Assembly: GCA_009733775.1 (NCBI GenBank)
Contig: WOGZ01000127.1
Coordinates: forward strand, 26,860 to 90,859
Length of the DNA stretch: 64,000 nt
Reading direction: 5' to 3'
Source: Alectoria sarmentosa
Lineage: Eukaryota; Ascomycota; Lecanoromycetes; Lecanorales; Parmeliaceae
The notes beneath the pieces are model-generated. The model did no database searches, had not been told where the DNA came from, and was given only the letters and a program-made list of their open reading frames with translations. Both the position numbers and the translations under genes were made by a program. Positions 45,185 to 57,739 of the stretch are shown one piece after another. Each line of letters begins with the position of its first letter. The stretch's first letter is position 1.

Positions 45185-48100
45185 CTAGCCCAGCAGCTTT
45201 TTCAAAACCGTCTCACATAGCGTCGTCAGTGTCCTCGCTCCCACAATGTCCAACGCACTCATCTCAATCGCCAGCTCCACTCGCACCCAGTTCCGCAACT
45301 CGACGGCAACGAGAGAATCAACACCGTAGTTGGCTAACGGTCTTGTCGGCTCCAAGGACTCGCTGACACCCAGACTACGCATCAGCACTGCATTCACCAA
45401 CTCTATGGCCATGGCAAGCAAGGTAGGATGGTCGAGGTCGCCCTTGGCCGCATTCTTTAGCATTGTCAGCTTAGTTGCGTTGGAAGCGGCAGCACCGCTT
45501 CCACCGCCGCCTGCAGCCGCGGTGCCTACTGCGGGGCGTAGCGCGCTGAAGCGATGAAGGGGCTCGAATGGAGGATTTCCAGGCATGATAGCTGTGATAA
45601 GTTGGCCGGTATTGTCTGGGTTAAGCTTATGGGTCTGCTGCAGGATGCTTGCACGGATGATGCGGTGGAGCAAACCCTCATTGATAATGGACCAGCCGCG
45701 AGCCTCGAAAGCGCGACTCAGCATGTCTTTGTCCTCCAAATAGCCCACGTCTTCCACCGGGCCAAGATTGATAGAGCAGGCTGGTAGGCCCTGCTGTAAG
45801 TGATAGGTGGCGAAAGCGTCAAGGAAAACGTTGCCGGCCGCGTAATTGGACTGCCCTAATCGCCCGACAAGGCCGCTTACGCTGGAGAGCATGGTGAAGA
45901 AGTCCAGCGGCTGGTTTTGCTCCTGGGCTACTTTGTGAAGGTTCCATGTTCCACCGACTTTGGGCGAGATAGGCTCGCGGAACTCTTGTGGTGTCATAGT
46001 AGTAAACATACGGTCTCGAAGAACCATAGAGCCCTGGATCACTCCGACAACCAGTTTGGAGCTGCTCTGGAATGCGCGTCTCACATCTTCAATGCGCGTG
46101 ATATCGTCTTTGATGAGGTCGATGTGACAGCCTAATGCATCACAATCATAAATTGTCTTCTGCGACCTAGCATCCTCGTAACCACTGCGCGAGATGACGG
46201 TGATATTCTTGGCTCCGTGCCGCGCAATATAAACCGCGAGACTGCCACAGAGTCCCTTAAAGCCTCCAGCAATGAGATACGAACCATCTGCCCGCAATTG
46301 AAGCCTAGGGGTGGCTGGCCGGAACGGCAATTTCACGGTATTGCTTTTTTCATAGGAGATAACGACCTTGCCAATGTGTTTGCCGCGTTGCATATATCGA
46401 AAGGCCTCGACCGTTTCTTCGAACGGGAAGACTGCGGATATATGCAAGGGTTTGAGGTGACCTTGACTGACAAGGTCCATTATCTGGAGGCCAATTTTCC
46501 TCGTAACTTCATCCGTGATGCTTTTCCGAGACAAGTCTAATGCACGGTATGAACAATTGCGACCGAAAGGCTCCATCGACAGGTTGTTGCGCTCGAGCAT
46601 GTCCTTTTTGCCAATCTCAATCAGGCTGCCGTTCTCTGCAATGCATCGCCACGATTCATGTAGCATGTCTCCTGTCAGCGAATTAAGGCATACGTCCACT
46701 CCCCGTCCATTGGTAACCCTCATTAGCTCTGCAGCGAAAGCGGTCGAGCGAGAAGAGAACATGCGGTCTCTGGGGATATCGTATTTTTCCGCGAGGAAAT
46801 CCCTTTTCGCATCTGTCCCTACTGTGACATATATCTCAGCACCCAGGTATTTGCATAAACCAATCGCGGCTAACCCAACACCGCCAGATGCAGAGTGGAT
46901 TAGGACCGATTGGCCCTTTTGAACATCGGCCAATGTAACGAGCCCATACACAGCGGTGTGGACGGCGATACCCAATGTCGTGCCTTCTTCTGATGAGATC
47001 CAGTCTGGCAGAACGTAGACAGCAAGCCAACGGTTTCGCACTCTGTTAGCAAAGCAACCTCGGTCTCGACCGATCATGAGAACTTTATCACCCGGTTTCA
47101 CGGTATGTACGTTCTTCCCAATCTCTGTTACGATGCCGGTGCATTCTAGGCCGAATTGGTGCTCGTTGGCAGGAACAAGGCCCATCGCATTCGCCAAATC
47201 CTTGAAATTCATTCCCGCCGCCTGAACATCCACTTCCACTTCATCGTCTTCCAAAGGTGGCATGTCGGGTAGTTCGCTGTAAACCAAAGTATCCAACGTG
47301 CCGGGCCGTTGACTTATAAGTCGGATGGTTGATTTATGGCCATGAATGATGTCGTGGCGAAGTTCTGCTCCCTCTTGGCTCTCTTTTTCAGCTTGATTGA
47401 TGGGGTTGTCAGCAGTAACGCGGCTTATGTGGTACATGCCATCCCTCTCTACAAATTCACTGTCCACTCGCGCAACGTTGTTTGAGGAGACTAAATGTCT
47501 GAGTGCTTTATCGATGGCCTGTAAGCTGACAATGTTGGCGTTGGACTCTACATCCAAGCATAAGACCAGATTCTGCGGATACTCGGCTAGAAGAGATCGA
47601 GCTACACCGAACATAAGACCTCTTTCTGGATAGGCTACTCTCATTTGAGACCTAGAGTTCTGTCAGCGATTCGGACATGAGAGCACGGTTCCAGGAGAAA
47701 GAAGAGACCCACCCCATAGTAACCCAAAGAAGGCGACATTCTCGGTTCATGATCTCACGCAAAGCTGTGAACTGGTCATCATCCAGGCACGATATGACGG
47801 GATTGAACATTTCGTCCAGGACCAGCACAGTGCTCTTCACAGGAACCGTATCAAGCGAGTGCGTGTGCTCCACGATATCCCATCCATGCCCAGCAAGCAG
47901 GTTTACTGCGGCATCTGTGGAGCCATCGCGAACGCTGAAGTGCACGAGATGAACCCTATTGTCAGACGGAAACGTGTCCACTTCTGCTATATCCAGAGCG
48001 CCAAGGTACGCAATACCATAGGGTTGTGTATCCGCGATGCCAGGGACACTAGCGAAACCCTGTGGACTGATGTCGGCGGTTTGAAGTACCTCGCCGTTTG

Positions 48101-51100
48101 TACCTGGGCAGAGATCAGCACGACAGGCGAAACAAGAACAGGAATAAACAGACTATGCTCAGAAGACGTATCGGGGTCTTGCGCCAAGATCAGATAACCT
48201 TTACTAGAGAGCACGTTTCGTGCGCTCTCCAAGACGCTCTCTAAAACTGTTGTGACATGCGAGATCTTGAGAATCAGGACGTCAAACTTGTCGCTGCCTT
48301 TAATAATGTCTTCGCTACCAAATGGTTCTTGAATATCATGCACCACATGCTCTATGTTGCCCTCTCCAGAGTATCTCTCGCGGGCCTCCAGGCCAGCCTT
48401 CTGGGATGCTGTGGAGTGGCGGTAGGCGCACCCCTCAGCGATAGGACCAGTCCGCTCCCGAAGATAGTCAATCCACATGCTATGGCTAGCACAAAGCCCA
48501 TCATCGAGTGCAGCTTCAAGAATCCGCGCAGAGGGTCGTTTGTGAGCGATGAGTGATACAAGCTTGGCGATGCGGGCCAGGGTCTTGTCCTTGTCATCAC
48601 TACCTGAGACGCTCTTCAACACACTTGCCATCTGATCAAGTGTCATGAAATCAACATCTTCGGCCCAGACAAGCTGTGTGAAAGCGTGAGGCCTCTCAAT
48701 GCTCGCACTAATGGCATGGTATCTCAGCCCCTGTAGATGAAGCAATAGATCGTCACTCCCCTCGGCAAATGTTCGAATGTCACTCACGTAGCGCTTGGTG
48801 TCGTCGGAGCGGCCTACGCCGCTCCAAAAGGCCTCAGAGGCCACTATCCCACGCGTCGCATCAGGTTGTGGGAATACTACAAGATTGTCAATCAGCGCAG
48901 GTGGCATAAGCGTTTTAATGGCTGAGTGGAGGCCGCGATTCAACGCTACCGTCGCAATCTGTAAGCTTCCGTCAATGGCTGCGGGATGCATCGAGTAGCG
49001 GCTTTGCGGGTAGCGAGACTCTGGCGTATCAAGCCTAATCGAGGCCCGGCAGCGATGCGAGTCTGCCTTGGACTCAACAAGCAAGCATGGCTTGAAGGCG
49101 GGCCCGAAGTGATACCCCACCTCACGCATCGCCTTGTACCAAATCGACCCGGGAACTGCGTGCTTCAATGGCCCAACTTCTGCTTCGGTGGGAGCTTGTT
49201 TGACATGGTAGCCAATACTCACCAGGCCGTGGCAGTGCTCTTCGTGCATGCCGCTGCCATCCTTAGCGATGCTAGATATAGTGAAGTTGTGCCAGGAGTC
49301 ATTGCTATGGGAGCAAGGCTCTAGCGAAAGCAATATCTTGGTGCCAATATTGTTGTCTAAAGTGAGCATGCGTGGGAAGGTGACGTTACGGAGCTTATAC
49401 GTCACCTGGTTAACAGCTCTCTTCTCAGGGATTCGGCCAGTCGCTTTGCTATTCTGGTAAATGGCTTCCATCGCCATTGCTACGTAGGCTGCTGCAGGGC
49501 AAATAATGCTGTCGCCGAGCAAGTGATCACGAAGCCAAGTTACCTCGCTTACCTTAAGAACATTCTTCCAAATAGGGCGACTCCACGGCGTGCCGAGTAT
49601 CTTGCTGCCGAGGAGGTCGTGATGTAAAAATTTGCGATAGCGCCAATCGATGCTGGATTCAGTCTCATGCCAATACTTTATCGAATGATTCCATGGATAG
49701 TTTGGTAGATCTGAAATGAAAACTGGAGCGCTAGGTTCACTGTCCCCGTTGAAAGGCGACAGGTTTATTGGGCAGCCGATATTCATCAGCTTTCCCGCTG
49801 ACTCGAGCATTGTTTGCACCGCTTCAGGTCCGCGTTTCCACGCTGAAGTATACTCAATGGAAGAAGAGGCTCCCTTCTTGATCTGGTTGACAGGTCCTGA
49901 CAATGCGTCGCTTGGCCCTATCTCGACAAGGTAATCAACGCCATCTATCTCCTCAGTTATCATGCTGTGCACGGCCTGACTGAAGAGAACAGGTGAAACC
50001 ATATTTCTAACCCAGTAGGCAGGACCAGGGGTTTCGCACACTATCTTGCCAGTTGTAGAAGAGAACATAATCCTGCGCTTCTGAGGACGGTCTGAAAAGT
50101 CCGACCAATCGATAGTCTGCTCAAGATAATCCTGATATTCGCCAGCAACGGGGACCATGTGTCTAGAGTGGTAGGCAGCGTCAATCAAAAGAAGCCTCAC
50201 AAAAAGCCCGTCTTCTTTAAGCTTTCTCTCAATCTCAATCAATTCCAGCTTATTACCAGAGAGCGTGACAGCCTGAGGGCTATTAATGCAAGCGATTTGA
50301 ATCGACGTGCCATCCAGATACGGGGAAATGGCTTCGGGCCCGAGGCCGGCAGCCATCATGCCGACTGACGTTTCGTTTGTGACCTTCGAGGTTGCCTTGC
50401 CGCGGTAGTAAGCGATCTTGATGGCTTGCTCGGGAGTAAGGTGGCCTGCAGCCACGGCAGCAGCTATTTCCCCAGAGGAGTGGCCCACAGTTGCAATGCA
50501 TGACATACCGGACGCATCAAATACGGCAAGAATGGCCAGTTGGAGTGCAGTCACAAGGGGCTGCGAAATCTCTGGAAGCCGCAAGTGGTCTACATTTCGA
50601 GGGTCGACAAGTTCGTCGTATAGCGTCCAGGATGGGGCTTCATGCGAGCTTCCCAGAACCTGATCCAGGTACTTAATCGTGCGTGCAGCAATTGGGAATG
50701 TTTCAAGGAGATCTTTTCCCATTTGAGGCCATTGAGCCCCTTGTCCAGTGAAGATGAAACCGATCTTGGGTGGCTTTTCGCGTATGTGTCCAGTCACAAA
50801 ACTCTGCTTGTCAAGATCCGTTTTGGTCGAAATGACGAATCCCCGATGGTAATGCCGTGATCTTCTTTCACCGAGAGTGTAGGCAAGATCGCGCAGCTTG
50901 ACGCTGACGGAAGGGTCTGACAAATGTCTGTCCAATGTAACGATTTGCGACTCCAGCGATTTCTCGTCATTCGCAGAGAGAGCGAGGAGGTATGGTCTCG
51001 TGGCAGAAGGCTCTATGAAAAGGTCATCGTCGTCTTCTTGCAGATAGGACGAAACGTGATGGTGACCCAATTCTTTCGCCTCATCTACGATGACGTGGGC

Positions 51101-52634
51101 ATTTGAGCCACCGTACCCAAAAGAGTTGAGACTAGCCCGCCGGAAGGGCACTGCCGGCCACGGAGTAGAAGTTCGAGAAACGCTGATTCGGAGTTTTACG
51201 AAATCGATTTTAGGACTCGGATCAATAAAGGTAGGATTGCCGGGTATGATACCCTTCTCTAGACTCAGAATGGTCTTCAGCAACCCCGATAAGCCAGCCG
51301 CTGGCTCGGAATGGCCGATGTTGCTTTTAACAGATCCAATGCGGAGAGGTTTTTCCGGCAATTGGTATTGAGTAAAGACCGAAGCAACGCCAGTGGCTTC
51401 AATTGAATCACCTGCTCGCGTGCCAGTTCCATGGAATTCAATGTAGCTGGTCTGGGATAAATCTGAAATACCCGCGTTCCTATATGCTTGCTTGATGGCT
51501 GCGGACTGAGCGTCCGGGTTTGGACTTGCTATGCCTGCCGTCCACCCATCACTGTTTGTCGCTGTTCCCCGAAGAATAGCTCGAATGGGGTCTTTGTCTC
51601 TGATGGCGTCGCTCAGCCGCTTGAGATATACCATGCTTACAGCTTCTGCTTTGATGTAGCCGTCAGCCTTCGCATCGAACGTGTGGCATTTTCCCGAGAG
51701 CGAGGCAGCACCATTGGCGCCCATGTAGTGGTCCATGACGTGCTCAGGGCTACAGTAGAGATTCGCTCCTGCCACAATAGCCGATGAGATCTCTCGTGTC
51801 TGAAGATACCTAGATGCAAGATCAAGACCAATGAGTGCGCCTGAACATGCTGTGTCGACGGTCATACTAAAAAGCTGTCAGTCAAATATATCTCAACGCT
51901 ACTCCTTCTGGGGCGGCATACCTGGGTCCTTTAATGTTGAGAAAGTGGCTTAAACGATTGCTTAACATGGTTCTTCCGACACCGACTACCGTTGCAGAAG
52001 CGCGGTTCTCAGGGTCACGAGCCTGTATGTCACCATAATCGCTCGCGAATGAGCTTACAAAACAACCCACATCGGCGCCGTTAAGCTGGTCAAGTGTGAT
52101 ACCGCCATTTTCTAGACCCTCGTACACGACTTCGAGAAGCTGGCGCTGTTGGGGATCCATAGACGAAGCCTCGATGCCTGAGAGGCGGAAGAACTGGGCG
52201 TCTATATCTCGCGGATCGACGCCTTGTAGGAACATGCCTCCAGGCGATGCCATTGTCTGAGCTTTGAGCGAGCCATCATAATGCGTGTTTAGCGAGAAAC
52301 GTGTATCTGGAGGAGTATTGATTGCGATCTTTCCCTGCTCCAGGAATTTCCAAAAGGCCTGCGGACTGTGGCACTCATCCGGGAGTCGGCATGCCATACT
52401 GACTACAGCCACCGGCTCTTGCACATACAAATGAGGGTCGCGTATTGTCCCATTGGTTAAGTTGTGGTGGATGCCGGTGATGCCGTTCAGGCCGTTGATT
52501 TCTGTGATACCTTCAATTCCATCAACTCCCTCAGCCCCGTTGGTATCCCCAATACTAGCATGGTCCTCAGCATCTTCAACTTCATCAGTAACGTTGACGC
52601 CAGCGGCGTTCGCAGCAAGGGCCTTGGTAGACAT
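45185..52634 (-). CDS. Highly reducing type I polyketide synthase (KS-AT-DH-ψMT-ER-KR-ACP)
   Basis: Iterative synthase that builds a reduced polyketide from acetyl/malonyl-CoA. Exons 52634-51922, 51866-48104, 48059-47713 and 47651-45185 (introns of 55, 44 and 61 bp) join in frame to about 2429 residues. KS: VDTACSG (near 245), HGTGTRAGD, NIGHSEPAAG. AT: FTGQGAQWPQMG and GHSSGEIAAA. DH: catalytic His in WLRDHLLGDS, Asp in HPAAIDGSLQ. A shortened methyltransferase-like stretch (about 1330-1480) lacks the SAM glycine motif. ER: HSASGGVGLAAIG. KR: SSVSGLVGRLGQSNYAAGN with catalytic Ser and Tyr, but its nucleotide loop reads GGFKGLCGS, unlike the usual GGLGGLGRS. The ACP with GVDSL is at the end. 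There is no thioesterase, so release must be by another protein, perhaps the hydrolase 2.2 kb upstream. The second intron (44 bp) is the least certain junction. Confidence 0.93.
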
Positions 52635-52984
52635 TCTATCGAGGAGATCCGGGACGAGTGACTTTGAGAGAGAAGAGAGGCAAGCCTTGCTGTAATCTGG
52701 ACAGGGAGGACATTAGTTTCAACAATTCCCACTTGGCATAACCCCGCATGTCATCTCCCGTTTCACTGACGAGTTAGCCCGCTTGCTCCACGCTTACCGT
52801 CCATATGCAAGGCTGCGAGTAGATTTCATCAAAGCGGCTTGCGTCCGGAATGCGAGTTGTAGTAGATTAGGAGTTTACATGCTGACGATCAGACAGACAC
52901 GTATATTGAAAACAAGGAAAGGTAACATGCTTTTCCCACATAGCCTCACGCATGCACTTATATATGATGATGCCTGCCTCATAT
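52635..52984. promoter_or_regulatory. PKS promoter region
   Basis: About 350 bp of normal composition upstream of the PKS start, ending at an AT-rich block. The PKS promoter is thus confined to this stretch or extends into mutated DNA. No specific site is recognised. Confidence 0.4.
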
Positions 52985-53895
52985 ATTGAGAAATTGATAG
53001 TAAAATAATAAATTTCATTAATATATGCAATTAAGATTTAATTACATTTACGTAATATTATATATATACTTGTTTGATATACTTTATAATTATATTACAT
53101 TTTCAACGAATACTTTTTTAATCATTACTTTATACTTTAATTATTGATAAAATTTAAAATATAAACTTTAATTTAATATTTAATAAAATATATATTACTT
53201 TAAAATACAATTAAATAATTTATTTAACTATTAAATTGAACATATTTTTTGAGATAAATACGAATTTTATTTTTTTATTTTATGTATATTATATATCAAA
53301 TCATTTAGTAACTTAATTATTTTAAAAATAATTTGAATATTTATTATTTAAATAATGAAAAATTGAAAAATCTTAATTATTTAATAATTAAATTTTAAAA
53401 ATTAATTTTAAAAACTGTTATTTAATAAAGTTGAATTTAAAGTTTTATTTTAATATTTATATTAAATATTATAAATATAAATAAAAAACTTTTAAATTCG
53501 AAGAAAATTTTAATAAAAAATAAATATATTAATATTTTTAATTATTTTAATTATATAAGTTAATTATATAAAGTTATTTTAAGTTATATAATAATAAATA
53601 ATATATATTAATAAAAGATTAAATGAATAAAAATTGTTATTAAAATATAAAATAACATATATTAAAATTAAAGTATTTATTAAAATATATATATATATAA
53701 AATTAAACGTATATAAATTTAATATAAATAATCAAATATATTGTTAATAAATTTAATTAATTAGCTTTTATTAAGATAATTATATCTCGTATATTTAAAT
53801 GAATTTTAATTATATAAAGATTAAATCTTCGATTTTATCGAATAAAGTCGTATCTTGTTATTCAAAAGTTTATTAAACTCTTTTAATAATCAAGT
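52985..53895. other. AT-rich block, CpG-poor
   Basis: Very AT-rich with few CpG, unlike the CpG-retaining blocks at 8-16 kb and 39-42.9 kb. No coding remnant is recognised. It separates the PKS from the tailoring genes. Confidence 0.6.
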
Positions 53896-54465
53896 TTAAA
53901 TATACATTATAAGAGCCGTCTTACAGTCTCAAAGTTGGATTGTACAATATGAGAGCTATGATTTGCGTAGTATAAGAGCCATCTCATTGCAGCAAACTTG
54001 GAATACTCATACGGCCGAATTTTGCCTCTTGACAATCCGGCTCGGGAATACCTATCGTTAGGTTCACCTCGTTTCCTCCCGATGTCCATCCCTTTCCAAG
54101 AGACTAACTTCTTATGTCTAGACTAACAAGAGGCCAAGCTTCTCGGCTGCACGAGTATGCAGTATAAGAGCTATGAAACGCGGCCCATGGGGGCCGTCTG
54201 ACTGCATCAAATTAGTCTTCACTGAGAGGGCGGTAATAAGCTGGGATCAAATATACGGGCCGTCTCACCGCAGCAACTTCGGAATGTGTAGTATGAGCCG
54301 TCTGACTGCATCAACTCGTTACGGCCGAGAAGTTTTGCCTCTTGACAGTCTGGCCTGGGAATACTCACTGATAAAAATTCATTTGCCCTCGATGTCCATC
54401 TCATTCCAAGGGGCTAGCTTTTTATGGCTAGACTACCAAGAACCAAAATTTCTCGGCCGCACGAG
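53896..54465. repeat. Imperfect tandem repeat, about 310-bp period
   Basis: Two copies share TACGGCCGA..TTTTGCCTCTTGACA, CGATGTCCATC and TTCCAAG.G.CTA. They also share TATG.CTAGACTA.CAAGA and TTCTCGGC.GCACGAG (about 54009-54155 and 54319-54463). A shorter motif, AGTAT.AGAGCC.TCT.A.TGCA.CAA, recurs at about 53970, 54163 and 54290. The TTCTCGGCCGCA.GA part is also seen in the repeat at 5366-5752, so this is a dispersed family. Confidence 0.65.
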
Positions 54466-54807
54466 ATGGAGGTCCTAAGGATCTATGCATAGAAACACAT
54501 GCATAGAAGGCGCTAGAATAAGCGACTTGCCGGTACCAAATAGTGCGGCAAATGCAGTCCTCCAGCAGGCTGATCTCCAACAGTATCCTGCTCAACTTCT
54601 TTCAACAAGTTCCATGAACTCACATCAGGCACCGTCCTCGAATCAAGGTTGTCCTCCAAACTACTATTACACTACGCCCGGACCTTGAAGCGTACAATTG
54701 CGTAGCATCGTGGCTCAGCTTCGCTCTCAGGAATCTTATCCTCCACTAAGCTGCTACTTTTCCTTCTGGCCATTTTCTGGTCTGCGAATTATTCACAAGA
54801 CGTAAAA
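54466..54807. promoter_or_regulatory. Promoter region of the α/β hydrolase
   Basis: About 340 bp without a gene, between the tandem repeat and the hydrolase start. Confidence 0.4.
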
Positions 54808-55949
54808 ATGGTGGTCCCACAGCACATTGAGTTCAAGACGGTCGACGGCATCACCTTGCGAGGTCACTTGTTCCCAGCTAAGGATCGAGGACCGGGGGTG
54901 GTCATGAGTCCAGGAGTGAGTCCTACATGCAATGTCTGCTAGTGCTACCTGTCGACTTGATTGATTCTTGCGATTTTGCCCAAGTGATGTAAACAAGTGG
55001 AGTCTTCTATTCAACCTGCTTGCAGATGCATGATTGACTTGCGGGCGTAATGCACGCTATCAAACAACGTTATGAATCTTCTGGCTAAGCTACAATGCTT
55101 CTCCTTCGGGCTGCTAACGTGAAGTAGTTCAATGCTACCAAGGAAATGCTTGGCCTACCTACCACCGCGGCGAACTTCCAAGCACAAGGCGTGACCGCCT
55201 TAATCTACGATCCTCGCGGAGTAGGCCTCAGTGATGGCTCTCCCCGCAATGACGTCAATCCCTTCCGCGAGGTTGACGACATGTCTGATGCCCTGGCGTT
55301 CCTCTCTTCGCACCCATCGGTCGATCCCCGGCAGGGTACTGGTCTGTGGGGCATGTCCCTTGGTGCAGCGGTTGCAATGGTCGTGGCCGCATTGGATGCT
55401 CGCGTGCGTTTTGTTGTAGCCGTCTGTCCGGCCACGGAGCCTGCACATGACATGGCGAAGCTGCGTGCCGTACTCGCAAAGGCAGCCAAAGACCGCGAGT
55501 CGCGCTTGAAAGGGAACGAACCATTTTATGTGCCGATGCTGACCAAGAAGGGCGAGAATCCTGCAGGCTTCAATCCGGGTTTTGAACATGAAACAATCAT
55601 GCGCATATTGCATTCGCAGGACGAGAGTGATCCCCTCCGCGCGTCTCTTGCACCGAATCATGTGAACCGTACCACCATCGGGACTTACAGGAATATGTTA
55701 TTGTGGGATTCACGGCATATGTGGAAATATTTGACTCAGCCCGTTCTGTTTCTGCTTCCAGAGCATGATCATATCATTGGGACGGACAAACAACTGCATC
55801 ATTATGAAGCCATGGCTGGACCGAAAAGGCTGCACGTCCAAGTTGGTGCAGGTCATATGGATATCCTGGACTGCGCGAGCCACGCTGAGGTCAATTCCGT
55901 TCAGGCGGAATTTATTCGCGATGCCCTGGATGGCAAGATAGTCAAGTGA
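54808..55949 (+). CDS. α/β hydrolase of the polyketide-transferase-like group
   Basis: Exons 54808-54915 and 55128-55949 (intron 212 bp) give 309 residues. The first exon reads MVVPQHIEFKTVDGITLRGH and ends MSPG, joined in frame to FNATKEMLGLP. The nucleophile elbow is GLWGMSLGAA (Ser), the acid is in LLPEHDHIIG and the His in VGAGHMDIL, so the triad is complete. YDPRGVGLSDGSPRN is a mark of hydrolases found beside fungal HR-PKS genes, including the polyketide transferase of the fumagillin pathway. It may release or transfer the polyketide from the PKS, which has no thioesterase of its own. No signal peptide. It is transcribed away from the PKS. Confidence 0.88.
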
Positions 55950-56334
55950 TAGCATGCCATCTTATGTTTCTCTCCGGCTTTTGAGTAGTAGATTCCAAAA
56001 GGCCCCGGGATGCTCTCAGAAACATCCGTATGATTGTTCTTGAAGCTCAAATTACATCTATCCAAACTGGAAAAATACGTGGGTCTTTCGGTTGCTACCT
56101 CAAAATCGACCGCTCTATTCCATGACAGTGTCTAGACCACGAAGGTGTGTGTGTGTGTTAATCCTACTCGGAGGTGACTAGCCGTAGGCTAGATTTATAC
56201 CCCACTCTACTTTGTGGTCATGTCCGATCATTCGTGTTATCGAAGGTGTAATAATTTAGCTACACATATATTTGAGACCTCCCGCTACAGCCAAACACCA
56301 TTACGCTTTACAACCCACCATGACATTCCTTTCG
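55950..56334. other. Spacer downstream of the hydrolase
   Basis: Normal composition, with a (GT)n stretch at about 56145-56158. No gene seen. Confidence 0.4.
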
Positions 56335-56905
56335 CTCTCGAACTATTATATAATTAAATCCTTATTTATGAATAATTGTATATATTTTAACACTCGAACT
56401 TTATTATATAACGTAACGTAAAAGAGAAATATTAATATTTATCGAATTGAAATAAAATTCAAATTTCAAATTTAAGATTTATAAAAGTATTAAAAATTTT
56501 AAATTTATACGCACGTCGATAATTAAATAAAAGATATATAATTTTATATTTATTATCGTTAATTTCGCTATAAAAAAACGTTTAAACATTATATCTTTTA
56601 CATTTAATTTCGCTTTTGAAAAGAATTTTATATACTCGACTTCAATCGAAAGTTAAATATTTTTAATCTTTAAAAAATGATCGATCGACGAAATAAAGAA
56701 ATATTTGACGATTATGAAAAAATGAAACTCGTCTTCGTTATCGCTATTATCGTTTAACTCTCGTTTTAACGCATCGTATTATTCGAAATTCGTTCGTTGT
56801 GTACGTGATCAAAAAGATTATCATAATCGAAAGAAATCGCGTACATTCATATATCAAACGCACGCTTTTTAAGATCTCTCAATTTTTCTTAATTATCGAT
56901 AAAAG
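56335..56905. other. AT-rich, RIP-like block
   Basis: About 570 bp of AT-rich sequence with surviving CpG between hydrolase and P450. A transposon fragment is likely but unreadable. Confidence 0.55.
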
Positions 56906-57739
56906 ATGTGCGCTCATTGCATCTGACATCGACCGAAGACAAATAGCTTAAACAATCATCAAACAAATCAAGACAATAAAGGGTTCATGACCAACATCAC
57001 GTACAAGTGAATCTCGTTGCTGGCCTAGATCACGAGGGTAAAAGGAGAGAGAATGTGATATGTAGATCGCCCCTTTTTCCAGAGGCAGTAGGAAAAAGGA
57101 GAAATTCGTGTTTCTGGTCATGCTGATTATCTCATCAATGCCAAGATGAAATCTAAAGAGTCTGTGTACCTTTATCGAATTACCAAAACCTTTCAGCACC
57201 AAGTAATTGCAAATGAAGCTGAGAACGGTCTTTGGTTGAGAGGGAAGAACAGGAAGCAACATCCGAGCTACAGGCGCGGTAGAACGCTAATGTAGCTGAT
57301 GCTTGACATTGTAATCCTTTAACACATTCGACTACTGTTGTGCGGCTATTTATCGTCTCACTGACAAGATGCGATGTGCAGGTTCTAGTGCTTACATACC
57401 CGATTGCGATGAGGTCTGAGTTTACGGACGGCTTCCACTTCGAACCCTCAATTTCTTCCCAGGTGCTTACCTGAGAGTACTTACTCCAAGGTGAAAGCCT
57501 GTATTGGAATCGAGTTAACGCGTCTGTGCACTAACAGAGCTGTTCATGTTGCCGCACATTAGCGTAACCTCACAGCTAACCTTTCCATCTGCCCGCCAAA
57601 CGATTCCCGCCTGCTCTTACCTTTCGTTTTTCCAGAACAAAGCCAGACTCGGAAAATCACTGCTCAATCTCCCTGTCTCCCAAAATACGGAGATCCAAAG
57701 TCATTCGTTCAGCCCTATCAGTCCAATCTACGAGAAGTC
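56906..57739. promoter_or_regulatory. Promoter region of the P450
   Basis: About 830 bp. A minus-strand frame at 56948-57262 resembles nothing known and is not called. Confidence 0.4.
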
